DNA from: Synchiropus splendidus
Lineage: Eukaryota; Chordata; Actinopteri; Syngnathiformes; Callionymidae
Assembly: GCF_027744825.2 (NCBI RefSeq)
Contig: NC_071345.1
Span: 8,019,501-8,083,500, forward strand
Direction of reading: 5' to 3'
DNA: 64,000 nt
Below the pieces are notes generated by a model. The model worked only from the letters and a program-made list of their open reading frames with translations. It was not told where the DNA came from and ran no database searches. This document shows positions 48,501-61,600 of the stretch, piece by piece (positions within the stretch are counted from its first letter, which is position 1; each line of letters opens with the position of its first letter). A program made the translations under genes and the position numbers.

Positions 48501-51500
48501 GCTGTCAAACTGTGTCCTCTGGGACACTTCGATCCTGAATCTGTGTTTGTGGAGAAGCTACAGATCATGAGGAAGAGTGGGCGACTCCTCGCTCTCACTA
48601 ACTAACACAAAAATGACAACCACACATTGACTAACATTTGATGGAACTATGAACTGCATGGGAAAAATGAGCTTTCCATTTCTTGTAGCTTAATCTTCAG
48701 CAGCTTCTGTTTTTCTGTACGTATGATTCAGTTTGTTATTAAGTTTGATATGTGACTGACGCCACAAAATTCTCACTCAGGTGAAAGCCCAGTCAGATGA
48801 CTCAACACGGATCTGTTTTTTAGTGCTCAACTCTTCAGACTTCACAGGACACAAGACTCACTTCTGGAGAGCTAGAATGCCGGACTCGAACTACCAACCC
48901 CAGCACTGACTCATCAATGATCATCAAATAAACCCTTGAGTCATGGGATCACCCTCATGCAGACTAGGACTTAATATTTCAGCGTTTCGATTTTACGTAT
49001 GTTGTGACATGGAGGCCCACTAGGGGGCGACCAGGATAACCGATGACCTCCAAAACCAAGTTTGAGCTAACTCGGATGACTCAACAGGGAGTGAGTGGAT
49101 GGGAATGCTTCCATGCGAGTCAAGATTGGGCGGTGGCTCAACAGCCGTAACATTACGACCACCTGATTGCAATCTGCAGCACAAGACCACTGATCGAACG
49201 GATGTGGCTGAGCGGTTGATGACTGCGAGATCCACACCCGAGGAGCATTCGAAACCTCATTCCCCTGATAAGAATCTCACTGGGAAAAAAGCTGGAACAC
49301 ATTCAGACGCACACTTATGACACACTCAGCGACTTTAGGAATCACACTTGTTGGCGGCTTTTTGTCTGCTTTTCTTCAATCTCCTCTGATCAGAGATAAC
49401 AGACTGCTATCAGGGACCCTGAAACCAATCTGTCTCAGCTCTTATTGTCGACACTTTAATCCATTACATTTCTCCTACATCCAACTTCCCCCGCACTTTA
49501 TCACAACTTTTCTTTCCCCTTCCCATTTATCCCCCTGTTACATCAGATCCTCCTTTTCTACACTTGCTATACTTGAGATGCAGTGAAGGACAAGAAGTGT
49601 GACACATCTGGGACCACTCTGTACTGTACGTCAAAGGGGAGCACACTGCTTAGGTTGCACCCCACTAGTCACTGTTTTCCACCCACCAATGAGTCCAACC
49701 AATGAGTTTAGAAAGTTGGTCAATCTGCTGGTGGTGCGTCTTGATTTATTGGAGGGGCAACATGGCGGATCAGAGAAGCAGAAATGCAGCCTATTATTTG
49801 GTGTGGAAGCATATTAAAAGTAAAAAAAATAGTCTCTGGGACCATCTACGAGCCAAGCTACGACCCACTCCTCTTCTGCTCCACATCTTCATGCTGTTGA
49901 TGAGTTTTCCCTCTCCACACACCTCTCTGTAAAGCCAGGGCTCTGACTGGCTGACACACAACTTGTCTCCAAATGTCTCCAGAAACGGGCTGCCTCTCGC
50001 CCTAAACATGTCGCATTCTGCACCCTCACTTTACATGACACTGACTAACTTATTCTTGTTGTCTCGCCACCCTTTAGCTCACTCACTGCTGCAGCATGCT
50101 ACAAGACCATTTGCATTATTTGAACCTCAGCGTGACTCCATGCCCTCGTCCTCCGCTAACAGACTATATTGAAATTTCCTACATTTACCAACCAAGGAGG
50201 AGTTACGGAAACCTGAAATGGGCATGGCAGCTGCACAATGGTTAATAAAAGGTTGAAAGCACTTGAAATGAACCACAGGGCGAATCATCCAACAAAGAAT
50301 AAGGCATATATTCACATATATAGAGCGACAGTTTTGACAATGTCTGTGGAAGCCAAGAGACGTCGCAGGGATGCTGGACTCACACGTCCTGAGCTTGACA
50401 GTGTAAAATGTTTCCAAGTGACTTACATGCTCCCTGTGGCCGAGCTGCTGTCCGTGGGCAGGGAACCGTTTGACCGCTCCATCTGTGCCAACCTGAGGAA
50501 CAAACTGTGGTCAGCAACCGAAGATGAAATCACCATTCAGCGCACCGCTAAAACAAAACGGGGGCCGGGATGCTGACACCACAGGGGCCACGATGGAGCG
50601 GCTGAGGAATGAGTGGATTACATCAGTGGCCCGCGCGGCTTCATACTCAAGTTAGCGCACAGCTACCGAGTCATGGCTTTGGGGAAACATAAGCAGCCGT
50701 GATAATGAGGCTCCAGATCAAAGGCAGTATTTACCAGAATGGCGCGGCAGCAGGTTAGTCCGGCGAATTAAAATCCCCACCCAGGCCTTTCATCATCAAA
50801 CTAAATGAAGATTATTTCTGTCGGCTCAGCTTGTTTTTATCGCCGTCACACAAGGCTGGGTGTTGCAGATAAAGCAGTTTGACCTTTGGAGCAAAGGTTA
50901 ATAGTGTGTGTCCAGAATCGGCAGCGCAGGCGCCCTCTCTCCGTGGTGCTGCTCTTCTGCTCGCTTGAGGCGCCATGTACTTGTTATGGATTCATTTGGG
51001 ATGACATTTGTCCTAGACTGGCGTTTATGGATCTCTATTTTGGGACTAATCTGAGAATCAAACATGACAGGATTTCAGTCTCACAGTGGAAGAACATCGG
51101 TTGGGAGATGTTCGGAATAATTAACTGCAGCTCACACGCCGGCAGCTCAGCAGGATCATTACAAGTGGGCGGCCCGGAAACAGCTTCTGGGACGAAGTTG
51201 CATGAGACTGAGCCCAGCTGCATCTCCAGAACCTCACCACAGAGAGAGTGGTCCAGGACTGCAGGCACGGGATTATTCTCTTGCATTTCTCATGCTGTTT
51301 CAATTGTTAACCTGCAGATTTAATGTTATTTAATGTCTTTTTTTTATGTGTTTATGAATATTTTAAAATATACTTTCAATTTTTTGATCGTTTTATTGTC
51401 TTTTTATTGTTCAATTTTAGCTAAATTATATTGATGTGTATTATTTGTAAACATATGTTGTAGTAACACAGCACAGATATTTTTGTTTTATTTACAATTT

Positions 51501-54500
51501 TTGGTCTGTTTTAATTTTTGAGAGATAATTAAATTGACATTAAGTCATTTAATATAATTTTATATTTTATATTAAACATAAAAAATATATTTTTTCTAAA
51601 AATAAAGTATTGACATTATAAGTTACTGTGTATAATCCATTGATTTGAAAAACTATTTTTCTGAAAAAAAAAACAAAGTCTGATTTCACAAAATTGTATC
51701 AGCAAGTAAATACAGTTTTTTAGACCAAGTTTAGGAATCCCTCACTAGAATAGTGTTCCGTCCCGTCGCCATGTTTCCAATTGCAAAACAAATGCAGCGG
51801 CACGCTGTGAAAAATGATTTCATTGCTGCTGAATAAAACATGAACATTTTAATGGAACATTGATGAAAACCTTTTTAGATAAGACTCTAATTTCACCATC
51901 AATTTGCCATACAGGCGCCGCCTTCGTGCGCTTGGCATCAGAGATGATGATGATGATGATTGGAGGACGAGGCGTACCTGCTGGCGTACTGCTCAATCCG
52001 TGAATGGGTGTCATCATGAGAGATCTGAGGTGACTGGGACAGCCTGGAAATGAAGGGGGTAATGGAGATGGATGAGACTGGGCATGCTGGCAGGGTCCCC
52101 ACACTCACACACACACACACGCACGCAGGACACCATCTAATGGTCCTTCGCAACCGCACCTCCAAAACAAATCTGATGGTCCTAGAAAGAGATCGTAGAA
52201 GAGGATGATCTACAGGGGGAGGGAATGTTTCTGACAGCCGCTGCTGGGATTCAGGGCTTCGGAGGAGACAATGAGGGGACAGGCGGGTGTCAGGCAGTGG
52301 ATCAGGCAACATGCTTTGTTTAGTGAATTTGGGGAAGGTGTGGTTAGTCAGCATTCCAGTGTGTCGATGCTTCTGCTGCGGGGAGATACTTACTCGTACT
52401 GCTCTGGACACATGCTGATGAGGGTGACAGGACTGCAAGAGAGTCGGGGGCAAGAAGGGACGGGGAGTAAAGGTACCACAAGACACATCAGGCTCAAGTC
52501 CACTCAGAGGGAAACACAGCAGTGACGTGGAGGGAGGTGTGGGAGACACACACACCTTCATCATCATGATGACTATTGTGTATCACAGACACAACAGTGG
52601 GGGCAGGTGCATTACTGTCCTCTGGTGTTGTCGTACTGCAAGCCGGCCCCAAGAACACGTTTTCGGGGGCTTGGTCTGGCTCATGTTGGACGACTACAGT
52701 AAAGTCTAACCTTCCGCTTTTGATGAAGTCCCACATAAAAGCTCGCGTCACGCCCATCAATGAGCCTTTTGTACGCCAGAGATGAGGAGAAAAGTAGAGC
52801 TCATGCCAGCCAGTCCAGAATTACCTCCAGCAGCAAGTAGGTTGGGCAAGAGGGAACTTGATTTGTCAACAGAATAAATAATGAACAAAATAATAATATT
52901 TCAATATATCTCTCGGGGTTGGTTGTATGAGGCCAAACCTCAATCTTGCCCCACCTTAGTCTCAACTAAGTCTCAAATTGGTCGGCGTCAGGGGTTCCAC
53001 CTGAACCTCTCTTGATCATCCTCCCGCGTCACACCTCCCCTCTTTATGTCCTCACTCATCACCTACTTGAACCTCATTGGCTGTCTGGTCTCCATCTCTG
53101 GGGGTGACATAGCTCAGATGGTAGAGCGCTGTGACTGAGTGGTGGCTGGTTCGATCCTGTTCCCTATTCAAACTTCAGACAGAGTGACAGAAATCACCTG
53201 TAATGTCACCACTGAACATTTCTAAACACATTAGTCTGAGGATGAGGCCAGGAATTCTATAGAAACCAACATGTTCCGATGATGATGAGAGAACTGGACT
53301 AGCCACGACCAAGCGTCTTGGTTTAGAGACGAATAAAGGAATCAAAGATGGAGATACGGAGGTAGGAACGGAGACAAATTTAGGGAGACAAGGTGGTTTG
53401 TACAGATGGAGTAGAGACACAATGCTGAGGAGAAAGGAAGACTTGACTTGACGATGGGAACATCTTCCAGAAACATCTCTTGTTTAAATCAACCTAAACC
53501 ATTCTCAAAATGAGATATATCACTTGTTTCTGCGAACTAATGGAGACAAAATGTATTTTCTGTGACCAGTCTGAGCGGGCCCAGCATAAATTTCATGAAT
53601 GCGACATCTCGTCTTGGCGAGGAGAAAAGACATTGATGTTCCCTAACTGTGAGCTTTTGTCACAAAAATTTCCAGGGAGCGTTTGTGTCATTCTGGCTGC
53701 TCTCAGCGGGTCGGCCGGCGTGGACATGTTCCAGTAGCTGCACGGAGGATTAAGACAAACGGAGCAGAGCGGAGACAATGAGGGGAGAAAAGGACGACGA
53801 GGCAGCGACAATTACGGCCGTCTTTGCTCAAAATTATCGGCAGTTTATGCGGTTTAATTTCACAGAAGTTTATGAGGCAGGCAGTCAACGGGAAACATTG
53901 ATGGTTCCGAGGGGTGTGTTTGATCTCAAATGGCTCGGTGTATTTTGATACAGCAGACGGGAAGAGAAGGAAGTGGAGGAGAGAAATAATTGATGGGATT
54001 CTGGGATTCACAGTAGCAGACGTATTTGTTCATAGTGTGGTGATGTGGAAAAAGGAAGCTGCAGTGAGAGTGAGATGAAAATAAATACATATTTTACAGT
54101 CCGAAGTAAAATATTTACATCTGATTTTCAAAGTAAAAAAAACAGCTCATCACTTCATTAAAGTCTGTCATCTGCGTGAGACCTGGAGTAGAGCCAACAG
54201 TCCCACTGCTCCCACGTCCCGTGTTCTCCCCTCTATCCCGCCACATGCCAGGAACGTGCCTTTGTTTCTCCGAGTGAAGCTTTAGAAGCATTTATCAGGT
54301 AAGCTGCACAGGAGTAGTCATTTTTCAGCGAGGAAAGAAAAGCGAGGATGGATCAAGTTGGGAGGTGAGGAGGAGGACAAGGGAGGATAAAAGGGATGAA
54401 GGTGAGAGCACAATCCATCCGAGAGGTGACTGTGTAAAACCGCGCGTCAGGAAAATCCATCGCGGCCGAGTCATTTTGGGAGGCCCTTTTTTCTCACAAA

Positions 54501-55659
54501 GAAAATCTAAGGAAAGTGAGACGTGAAGCAAAAGAAGGAAGGAAAACCTAAAAAAAAAAGTGATGCTGCAAAAAAAAGTGATACGTGGGCTGGTATTAGA
54601 ATAAGCAACAAGTCCAGCAGGGAGTTGGACAGACCTGCCTGTTGAAATCTGCATAAAGTAGAAGAGCTTAAACGGCCCGCTGCGGGGGTTTAATAGACGG
54701 CAGCGGCAGGAACATTAATCAGAGCTTCAGCGAAGGCAGAGTTGGTGGAGACCACTAACTACACCTGTGCAAACTGGCACCTCACGCTGGTGTGTGAACG
54801 GAGAGGGGCATGAGTGAGTCACAGCAGGTGCGGTGAACCATTTTTATGGCTGAAAAGGTGGCATTTTACCTCTCACGGAAAATACAAGACTGAAAGACCT
54901 GCAGCAGTTCCAGCGTGTATTTGGAGAGCAGCGGGAGCCTCTCATGTAATAAAGAAGATTTTCCTCCGTTCAGTCACGAAGTCATTTACCAAACACTGCG
55001 CTGTGATTCACCAGATTTAACTGAAGATGAATCTTGTCTACTCACGTCTCCATGTTGTCACCCTCCAGAACCGTCTGCACGGGAAGGTAGCCCAGTCGTG
55101 GGTGTTTCGCAAAGTACTTTTTGGAGCGGAATTTGTTCTTGAGTACTTTGGTGAAGTCCCGCATGTCCTCCCCTGAGGTCGTCTAAGGAGAGACAGAAGT
55201 CGACAGCAGTCAGTGACGTTTAAAGCTGAAAATATGAGGAATACAAAACTGTATTCGTTGTGAAAATGTTGTCGTTCATCATTGGCGCCGCCAAGGAGGC
55301 TACGTCTTCCATGCTGTGGTTTGTCTGTGTGTGTTCACGGAACAAATGGTTCCATTTACTGAAAGTGTTTGTTTTCACTGAACAATCAAGCAGCAGTGAC
55401 GATGAGGAGACAGAAGACGACTTCATCAACTCTCGAATACACCCACTGATGATGCCACAGTTCATGAGCTGGAACCAACTTTTTAGATTCAGCTCACTTC
55501 CATTCCCAGACTGAACACATCGGCAGGTTCAAACAACCTTCAGGAACCGGCACAGAGCAGCGCCGGTATGACAGGCCTCAAAGATAGATAGATAGATAGA
55601 TACTTTATTGATCTCTGAAGAGAAATTCCCATTTCCAGCAGCATGACAGGTGGAAACAT

Positions 55660-55696
<37 letters not shown>

Positions 55697-58600
55697 CTAC
55701 AGATAGGAAATTAAAATAAATAACAACAGTTCAGCATGTGAATGTGTGTGTGTGTCACGAACTAAAGTGCACGTGTGTCTTTGGTGTGAGTGTGTAGTGA
55801 GTCTAGAGTGTATAGTGTCCATTTTATCGTCGTTCCCGAGAGATGTTGAAGAGCCGAATGGCGTGAGGGAGGAACGATCTCCTCAGTCTGTCTGTGGAGC
55901 AGGACAATGACAGCAGTCTGTCGCTGAAACTACTCCTCTGTCTGGAGATGGTGTTGTGAGGATGACTGGGATTGTCAATGATGGACAGAAACCTGTTCAA
56001 TGCCCGTCTCTCTGCCACTGATGTTAGGCTGTCCAGCTCTGTGCCAACAACAGAGCCTGCCTTCCTCACCAGTTTGTCCAGGCGTGCAGCATCCTTCTTC
56101 TTCAAGCTGCTCCCCCAGCACACTACTGCATACATGAGGGCGCTCGCTACCACAGACTGGTAGAAGATCTGTAGCAGCTTCTTGCAGATGTTGAAGGACG
56201 CCAGCCTTCTGAGGAAGTACATGCGGCTCTGTCCCTTTCTGCACAGAGCATCAGTGTTGGCAGTCCAGTCCAGTTTGTCATCCAACTGCACTCCCAGGTA
56301 TTTGTAAGTGTGGACCACCTCCACACAATCTCCTTTGATGGTGACTGGTTCTGGATGCGGCCTGGGTCTCCTAAAGTCCACCACCATCTCTCTGGTCTTG
56401 GTGGTGTTTAGGAGCAGGTGGTTGGAGTCGCACCATGTGACAAAGTCCTGGATCAGTTTCCTGTACTCATCCTCTTGTCCACTCCTGATGCACCCCACGA
56501 TGGCCGTGTCGTCTGCGAACTTCTGCACATGGCAGAGCTCCGTGTTGGACTGGAAGTCGGAGGTGTACAGGGTGAACAGGACCGGAGAGAGTACAGTTCC
56601 CTGCGGTGCTCCTGTGCTGCTGGCCACAGTGTCAGACCTGCTGTCCCCCAGCCTCACAAACTGAGGTCTGTTGGTCAGGTAATCAGTGATCCATGCCACC
56701 AGGTGTGTTTCAACTCCCATCTCCGTCAGTTTGTCCCTGAGCAGCAGTGGCTGGATTGTGTTGAAGGCGCTGGAGAAGTCCAAAAATGTAATCCTCACAG
56801 CACCACTACTTCTGTCCAGGTGAGATAGGGACCGGTGGAGCAGAAAGATGATGGCATCCTCCACTCCCGTCTTCTCTCTGTATGCAAACTGCAGTGGGTC
56901 CAGGGCGTGGTGGATCTGTGGCCTCAGGTGGAGGAGCAGCAGCCGTTCCATGGTCTTCATCACGTGTGACGTCAGGGCGACTGGCCTGAAGTCGTTCAGT
57001 TCACCAGGGTGTGGTTTCTTTGGGACTGGGATGATGCAGGATGTCTTCCACAGCTGGGGGACCCTCCCTTCTCCCAAACTCAGGTTGAATATGCGTTGAA
57101 GGGGGTGTCCCAGCTCCCTCGCGCAGGCCTTCAGCAGTCTCGGGGATACTCCATCAGGACCTGCAGCTTTGTTGGGGCGCAGCCTCTTCAGCTCTCCACA
57201 GACCTGAGCTGCTGTGAATGTCGTTATCGTTATCATCGTCAAAGGTCAGGTGCGTGTCAGGAGGAGGGCTGCGAACATGCATTTAAGCAGCAGGCAGAAT
57301 CAGCGGACAAACCAGCGAAAAATCTCCCTGTTATAAGAGAATTAATTGTTGCAGTACATTATGGGGTTTGCAGTACTAGTGACAGAAGTGCTATGCAATG
57401 GTTTGGAAACTATAATTAACATTATGCCGCATGTAGTGTCCAACTAAAACAAACTGAAGTGACTAGAGAAGGACACTGGAGGTGTGAAACTGGGATTCTG
57501 TCCAGCAACCCTCAATTCACAGGACAAACAGCGGAGAGTGAAAGAATATAGATGTAAAGTAGCAACACTTAGCGGCGCATTAGAGATGAACCCACTACAG
57601 TGAAGTTTGGGTGCTGCTGAATAAGGGACGGCAGCGCCCCCAGGTTCCCCCACAAGAGTCCATATCGCACCCATTTAGAAAATTGAAAAAGTAAATGAAA
57701 CCAGCGAGTGAGGAGCGTGTTCACTCCACACACTCAAAGTTTAGCCAATCTTCAGCTGAGAAGCGCAGGCGCTCCCTCTCTTCTAATATTCCTCTGTCTG
57801 CTTTGTAGAACTGAGAAATATTGCTTTCGGTAAGAAGCAGAGACCGGGGGGTGGGGGTGGGGTGGGGGGCCCAGTGTGGTTTCACATTTATTGAGTTACA
57901 ATTTATCTGAAGCCAGAGGTCTGTCAGGAAGGGTGAATGTGGGGAGAAATGAAGTCAGCAGTTCAAAAGGGGTTGCAAAAAAGAAGCGGAGCAACACAGT
58001 TGGATTCACCGCGTGGCTTTTGCTTCACACAGCCGGGATAAGACATGGCCCTGATGTTCAACCTGTATATACTATAACATTTGCATCAGTATTAAAATTT
58101 AATTTAAGAAAGACACAAGTGTGATTGATACATTTAATAAAATAGTTCAGACTTGCTACTCATTAAATATTGAGTCAGATTGAATAAAAACTTGAGCTGA
58201 ATGACTTCAACTGTATTTCTATTTGGGGAAACACAATAAAATAAAACAGCTTTTAGTCAAGAGACTCAAAGTGCAACCACTGCTCTGCATCAAGAGAAGC
58301 CAGTTCAGGTGCATCTTCTCAGGATGCTATTGAACCAAAGTACAAATAGAGTACAAAAGACAAAGAGGTGTCCATTTACTTTTAAAAAAAAATTAGCAAT
58401 GTAATATATCAATAAATTAATTGCCATATACCGGAGCATCATAAGCGTATTTTGACTTGAATTTTGGAAGACTGTTTTCAGCTATTTCCCAGCTGTAGCA
58501 AACCTGAGTTCCTCTGAAGTCCATGTGCATCAAAGCTATGAAAGTAACATTCCATTTACCAAGCCTTTGATGACAAGCACAACTTTGCCTCGTAAGACTA

Positions 58601-61600
58601 AGAGTCTGATCAATAAAGCAGCCCAGTTTCTCAGGCGTCAGGAGCGGGTGCTGCAGAGGGTTGAGAATTGATCTGAATGTGATTTGAGTGTGTGTCTCAC
58701 CGGCGTGCAGTACTCCACCATGGGATAGTTGAGCTTGTGGCCTTTGGCTGTGCGCCCGGAAAAGAAGCAGCTCTGACAAACGTCGTAGTTGAAATGCTTC
58801 AAACTGCGATACCTGAGGAGAGAGAGGAGAGCGCTGAGGAGGCAGAGAAGCAAAGCTGCTCACTAGTGATCGGGACAATGTTTATATCTCCAGGGCGAGT
58901 GTGGCGATAAACACGCAGCGATAAAAGCAGGTCACTACAGTCGGCAGGCTTTTCTCACTGCGTTACATGGAACCTGTGATGTCACCAGAGTGACGGGCGG
59001 GAGTCAGAGGAGGAGATTCAGACTTAGAACACCTCCGTCCCTCTCAAGGTGAGCTGAATGATGAGTGAGGAAGAGCACAAGATAACACACGCATCATTAC
59101 GCTCAGACACGCAGCATATTAGCTTAAGCTGGGTCATTAATTCACGTCCAAACTGAAGAATGATGAGTTTATTAACTAATAGGAAAAATAATTTCAGATA
59201 AATTAGGGAGTGGGGATGGCTGGAATACATAATTCGTTTGGTGGTTGCCATAAAAATCCAATTAATATTTTATATCATCAGCTACTACATACCAAAGGAA
59301 CATTTAGAATTGGATTCGACTTGAAGAGTGTCGGCAAAGTGTGGCCCTTTGTCAGTGTTTATGTGGCTCTCATGAGGTCGGCGCAAAATGAAAATGATGA
59401 TTTTGGTTTTTTCTTTTGATTCTTAATTAATAATGTGCACAGTAACAGCATTTTGGTCCACAAAATAAAAACATTAAACAGTACATTCAGATTCGTTTCC
59501 TTCAGTCCTCCTGTCTTTTAATCACAGTAAACAATGTGGCCCCTTGGGAAATTCAGCTGTCCACCCATAGACTGGGATGATCTTCAGCTCATCCAAATCT
59601 GGGTCCTAGTGAGTTTGGAAAGTCTAGTCCAGTTATGAGGAGAAAGGTGACGAAAGAGCTGAGCAGGAGGCAAAGCTCTTGAGCTACAGACAGACGTGAG
59701 CATTGTGTAGAGATCGAAAAAACAAGGAACTTGCCGTTAGAAAGAGCTGATGGCAGCGGCTTCTGTCTTTACAGTCAGTGGGAGGAGTTAAGTGATCAGG
59801 AAGAAAGTCTTCCGCATCGAGAGAAGCCAGTTGTGGTGGCTTGGGCGTCCTGTCAGCCAGGCCTAGATGCCTCTCTGCTATGTGATTCCAGCCAAGCTCA
59901 ACTAGCAAGAGGCCTAGGCTGCACAAGTTTTTTCCAAAACACTTGCATCACCGCAGAAAGATTTTCTCTTCCTACCTCGTCACGTCGGATGTCAATTCAC
60001 CTGACGGCCCCAAACGCTTTAGAGGCACTTTCCTGCCCGCACCCTTCCCTCCCTCCCCCCTCCTCAAACTCTCATCCATCAACGACAGAGCTTGGTTGAC
60101 GTGTGCTTCATCAGAACTCCGAATGTTTCCCACTTTGTGCTGGCGAAGCACAGACTGTGAGCAGGACAATTCTGCCAACACACTTCACTGAACATACTGT
60201 TGCATCTCTGTCCAGGCCCAGGGAAAGATTTCCCTGCAGGACTGATCGCTGAATCTAAATTCTATACCGAGTTAAGCGTTTGCTGAGAGCAGCAACAAAC
60301 TTGCTTGCTTCCTGACAGTTTGTTTAGAGACTTATTTTGGCGCCGTAGCCCAATTTAAATGTCACAATGAAGAGAGGGGGGGCGGGTGTTTGTGCAGAAT
60401 AAGGCAACTTGACATAAATGCAAGGGATAAATTGAGTCCACAGTTATGGAATTTAAAGCACCTTATTATATAACTTATAACTTACATCCATTTATTCCAT
60501 GTCTGTTATGAGGCACCACAGATGGCAAAGAAGGCTTGTATTGGTGGGTATCTTGCGATACGATACGCATCGCGATACAGTGAGTGATAGGATACATTGT
60601 GATATATTTCCATACTGTAAGCTCAGCAATATATTGTGATAAGAGCCATCATTTTAAGGGGGGAAATCAGGCAATGCAGTACAATATTGTGAGAATGAAA
60701 ACGGGTTTACTGTGATGTCAGTCCTGTTAGACTTCCATTTAAATTTCAGAGTCCAACAGAGGAATTAATCCTTCCTTTACTCAACAAAATTACTCCAGCG
60801 TGCAAAAAGGAAATGTTAGTATTAATAAAGGATTCAAGTCTTGCGATAATTGAGCGTATCAGTATTTTCTTATACCCTCAATGGCCAGGGTTGCAGAACA
60901 AGTGACCAAATGGTGTCAGAAGTGGGATGTCCACAGGAAGCAGATGGAAGAAATACACCAGTTCTATAGGGGCCACTGCGAGGTTTCATCAGACATCAGT
61001 GGCCCCTAAGCCGCCATTTAAACTGCATCAAATTCATACATGTTTTGTTCTCTACAACTCTGTGTTATCGATTTGGTTGTCAGGGAATATTTGTCAACAC
61101 GTCTGCACACAACATTGTGTTTCTGGTTGGAAACCCTCTGGACGGTATTTAGTCCGTGGCATATCAGCCGCTGACATTTAGATAAATGTCCGCCCTCCAG
61201 AGCTGATCTGCCCTTTGTGAGAAGCAAGCGGAACATGTGGTCTGTGTGTGTGCGTTTGTTTGTTCATTCCTACCTAAACCCGACAATAGGACACTCCTTG
61301 CAGATGTTGCACTTGGCCTGGTGCTTGGCCGTCTCTGCTGCAGCCACTCTGTGCAGGACCGGGAGCCAAACCATCGACTGAGGCTCCAGGCGCATCCATT
61401 CGACAAACTGTCTGGGCTCCAGCTCCACCTTATTGTTCACCTGGGTATGGCAGAGAAAGGCGGCGTCAAAGAAAGAACATTTTTACAGAAAGATGGAGGA
61501 CAATTCAGAAACACGTCATTGTTTCAACGAGAGGTGAAAGAGTGAATCAGGTTCAAGCGACGGTGGGCTCGACAACGCCACCTTCATCAATCATCTTTAC

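Larger units (their letters stand above)
43412..50426 (-). other. large utrn intron (7.0 kb)
   Basis: It contains the CATC minisatellite (43649-44695), a LINE tail-like repeat (45528-45690) and hairpin repeat copy 2 (47380-47466), followed by a short AT run. ORFs at 46533-46850 (+) and 48117-48527 (-) have no recognisable domain. Confidence 0.75.
55183..58700 (-). other. utrn intron carrying the LINE
   Basis: This 3518-bp intron is about half occupied by the LINE at 55583 to about 57290. The rest is unremarkable. Confidence 0.8.

Noticed and set aside
52494..52760. 88-codon - strand frame overlapping the utrn intron as an exon
   Set aside because: No match to utrophin. The true 39-nt micro-exon is at 52394-52432 with the right phase and splice sites.
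53100..53164. Functional tRNA gene
   Set aside because: The A and B boxes are present but the acceptor and anticodon stems do not pair properly; a SINE head is more likely.
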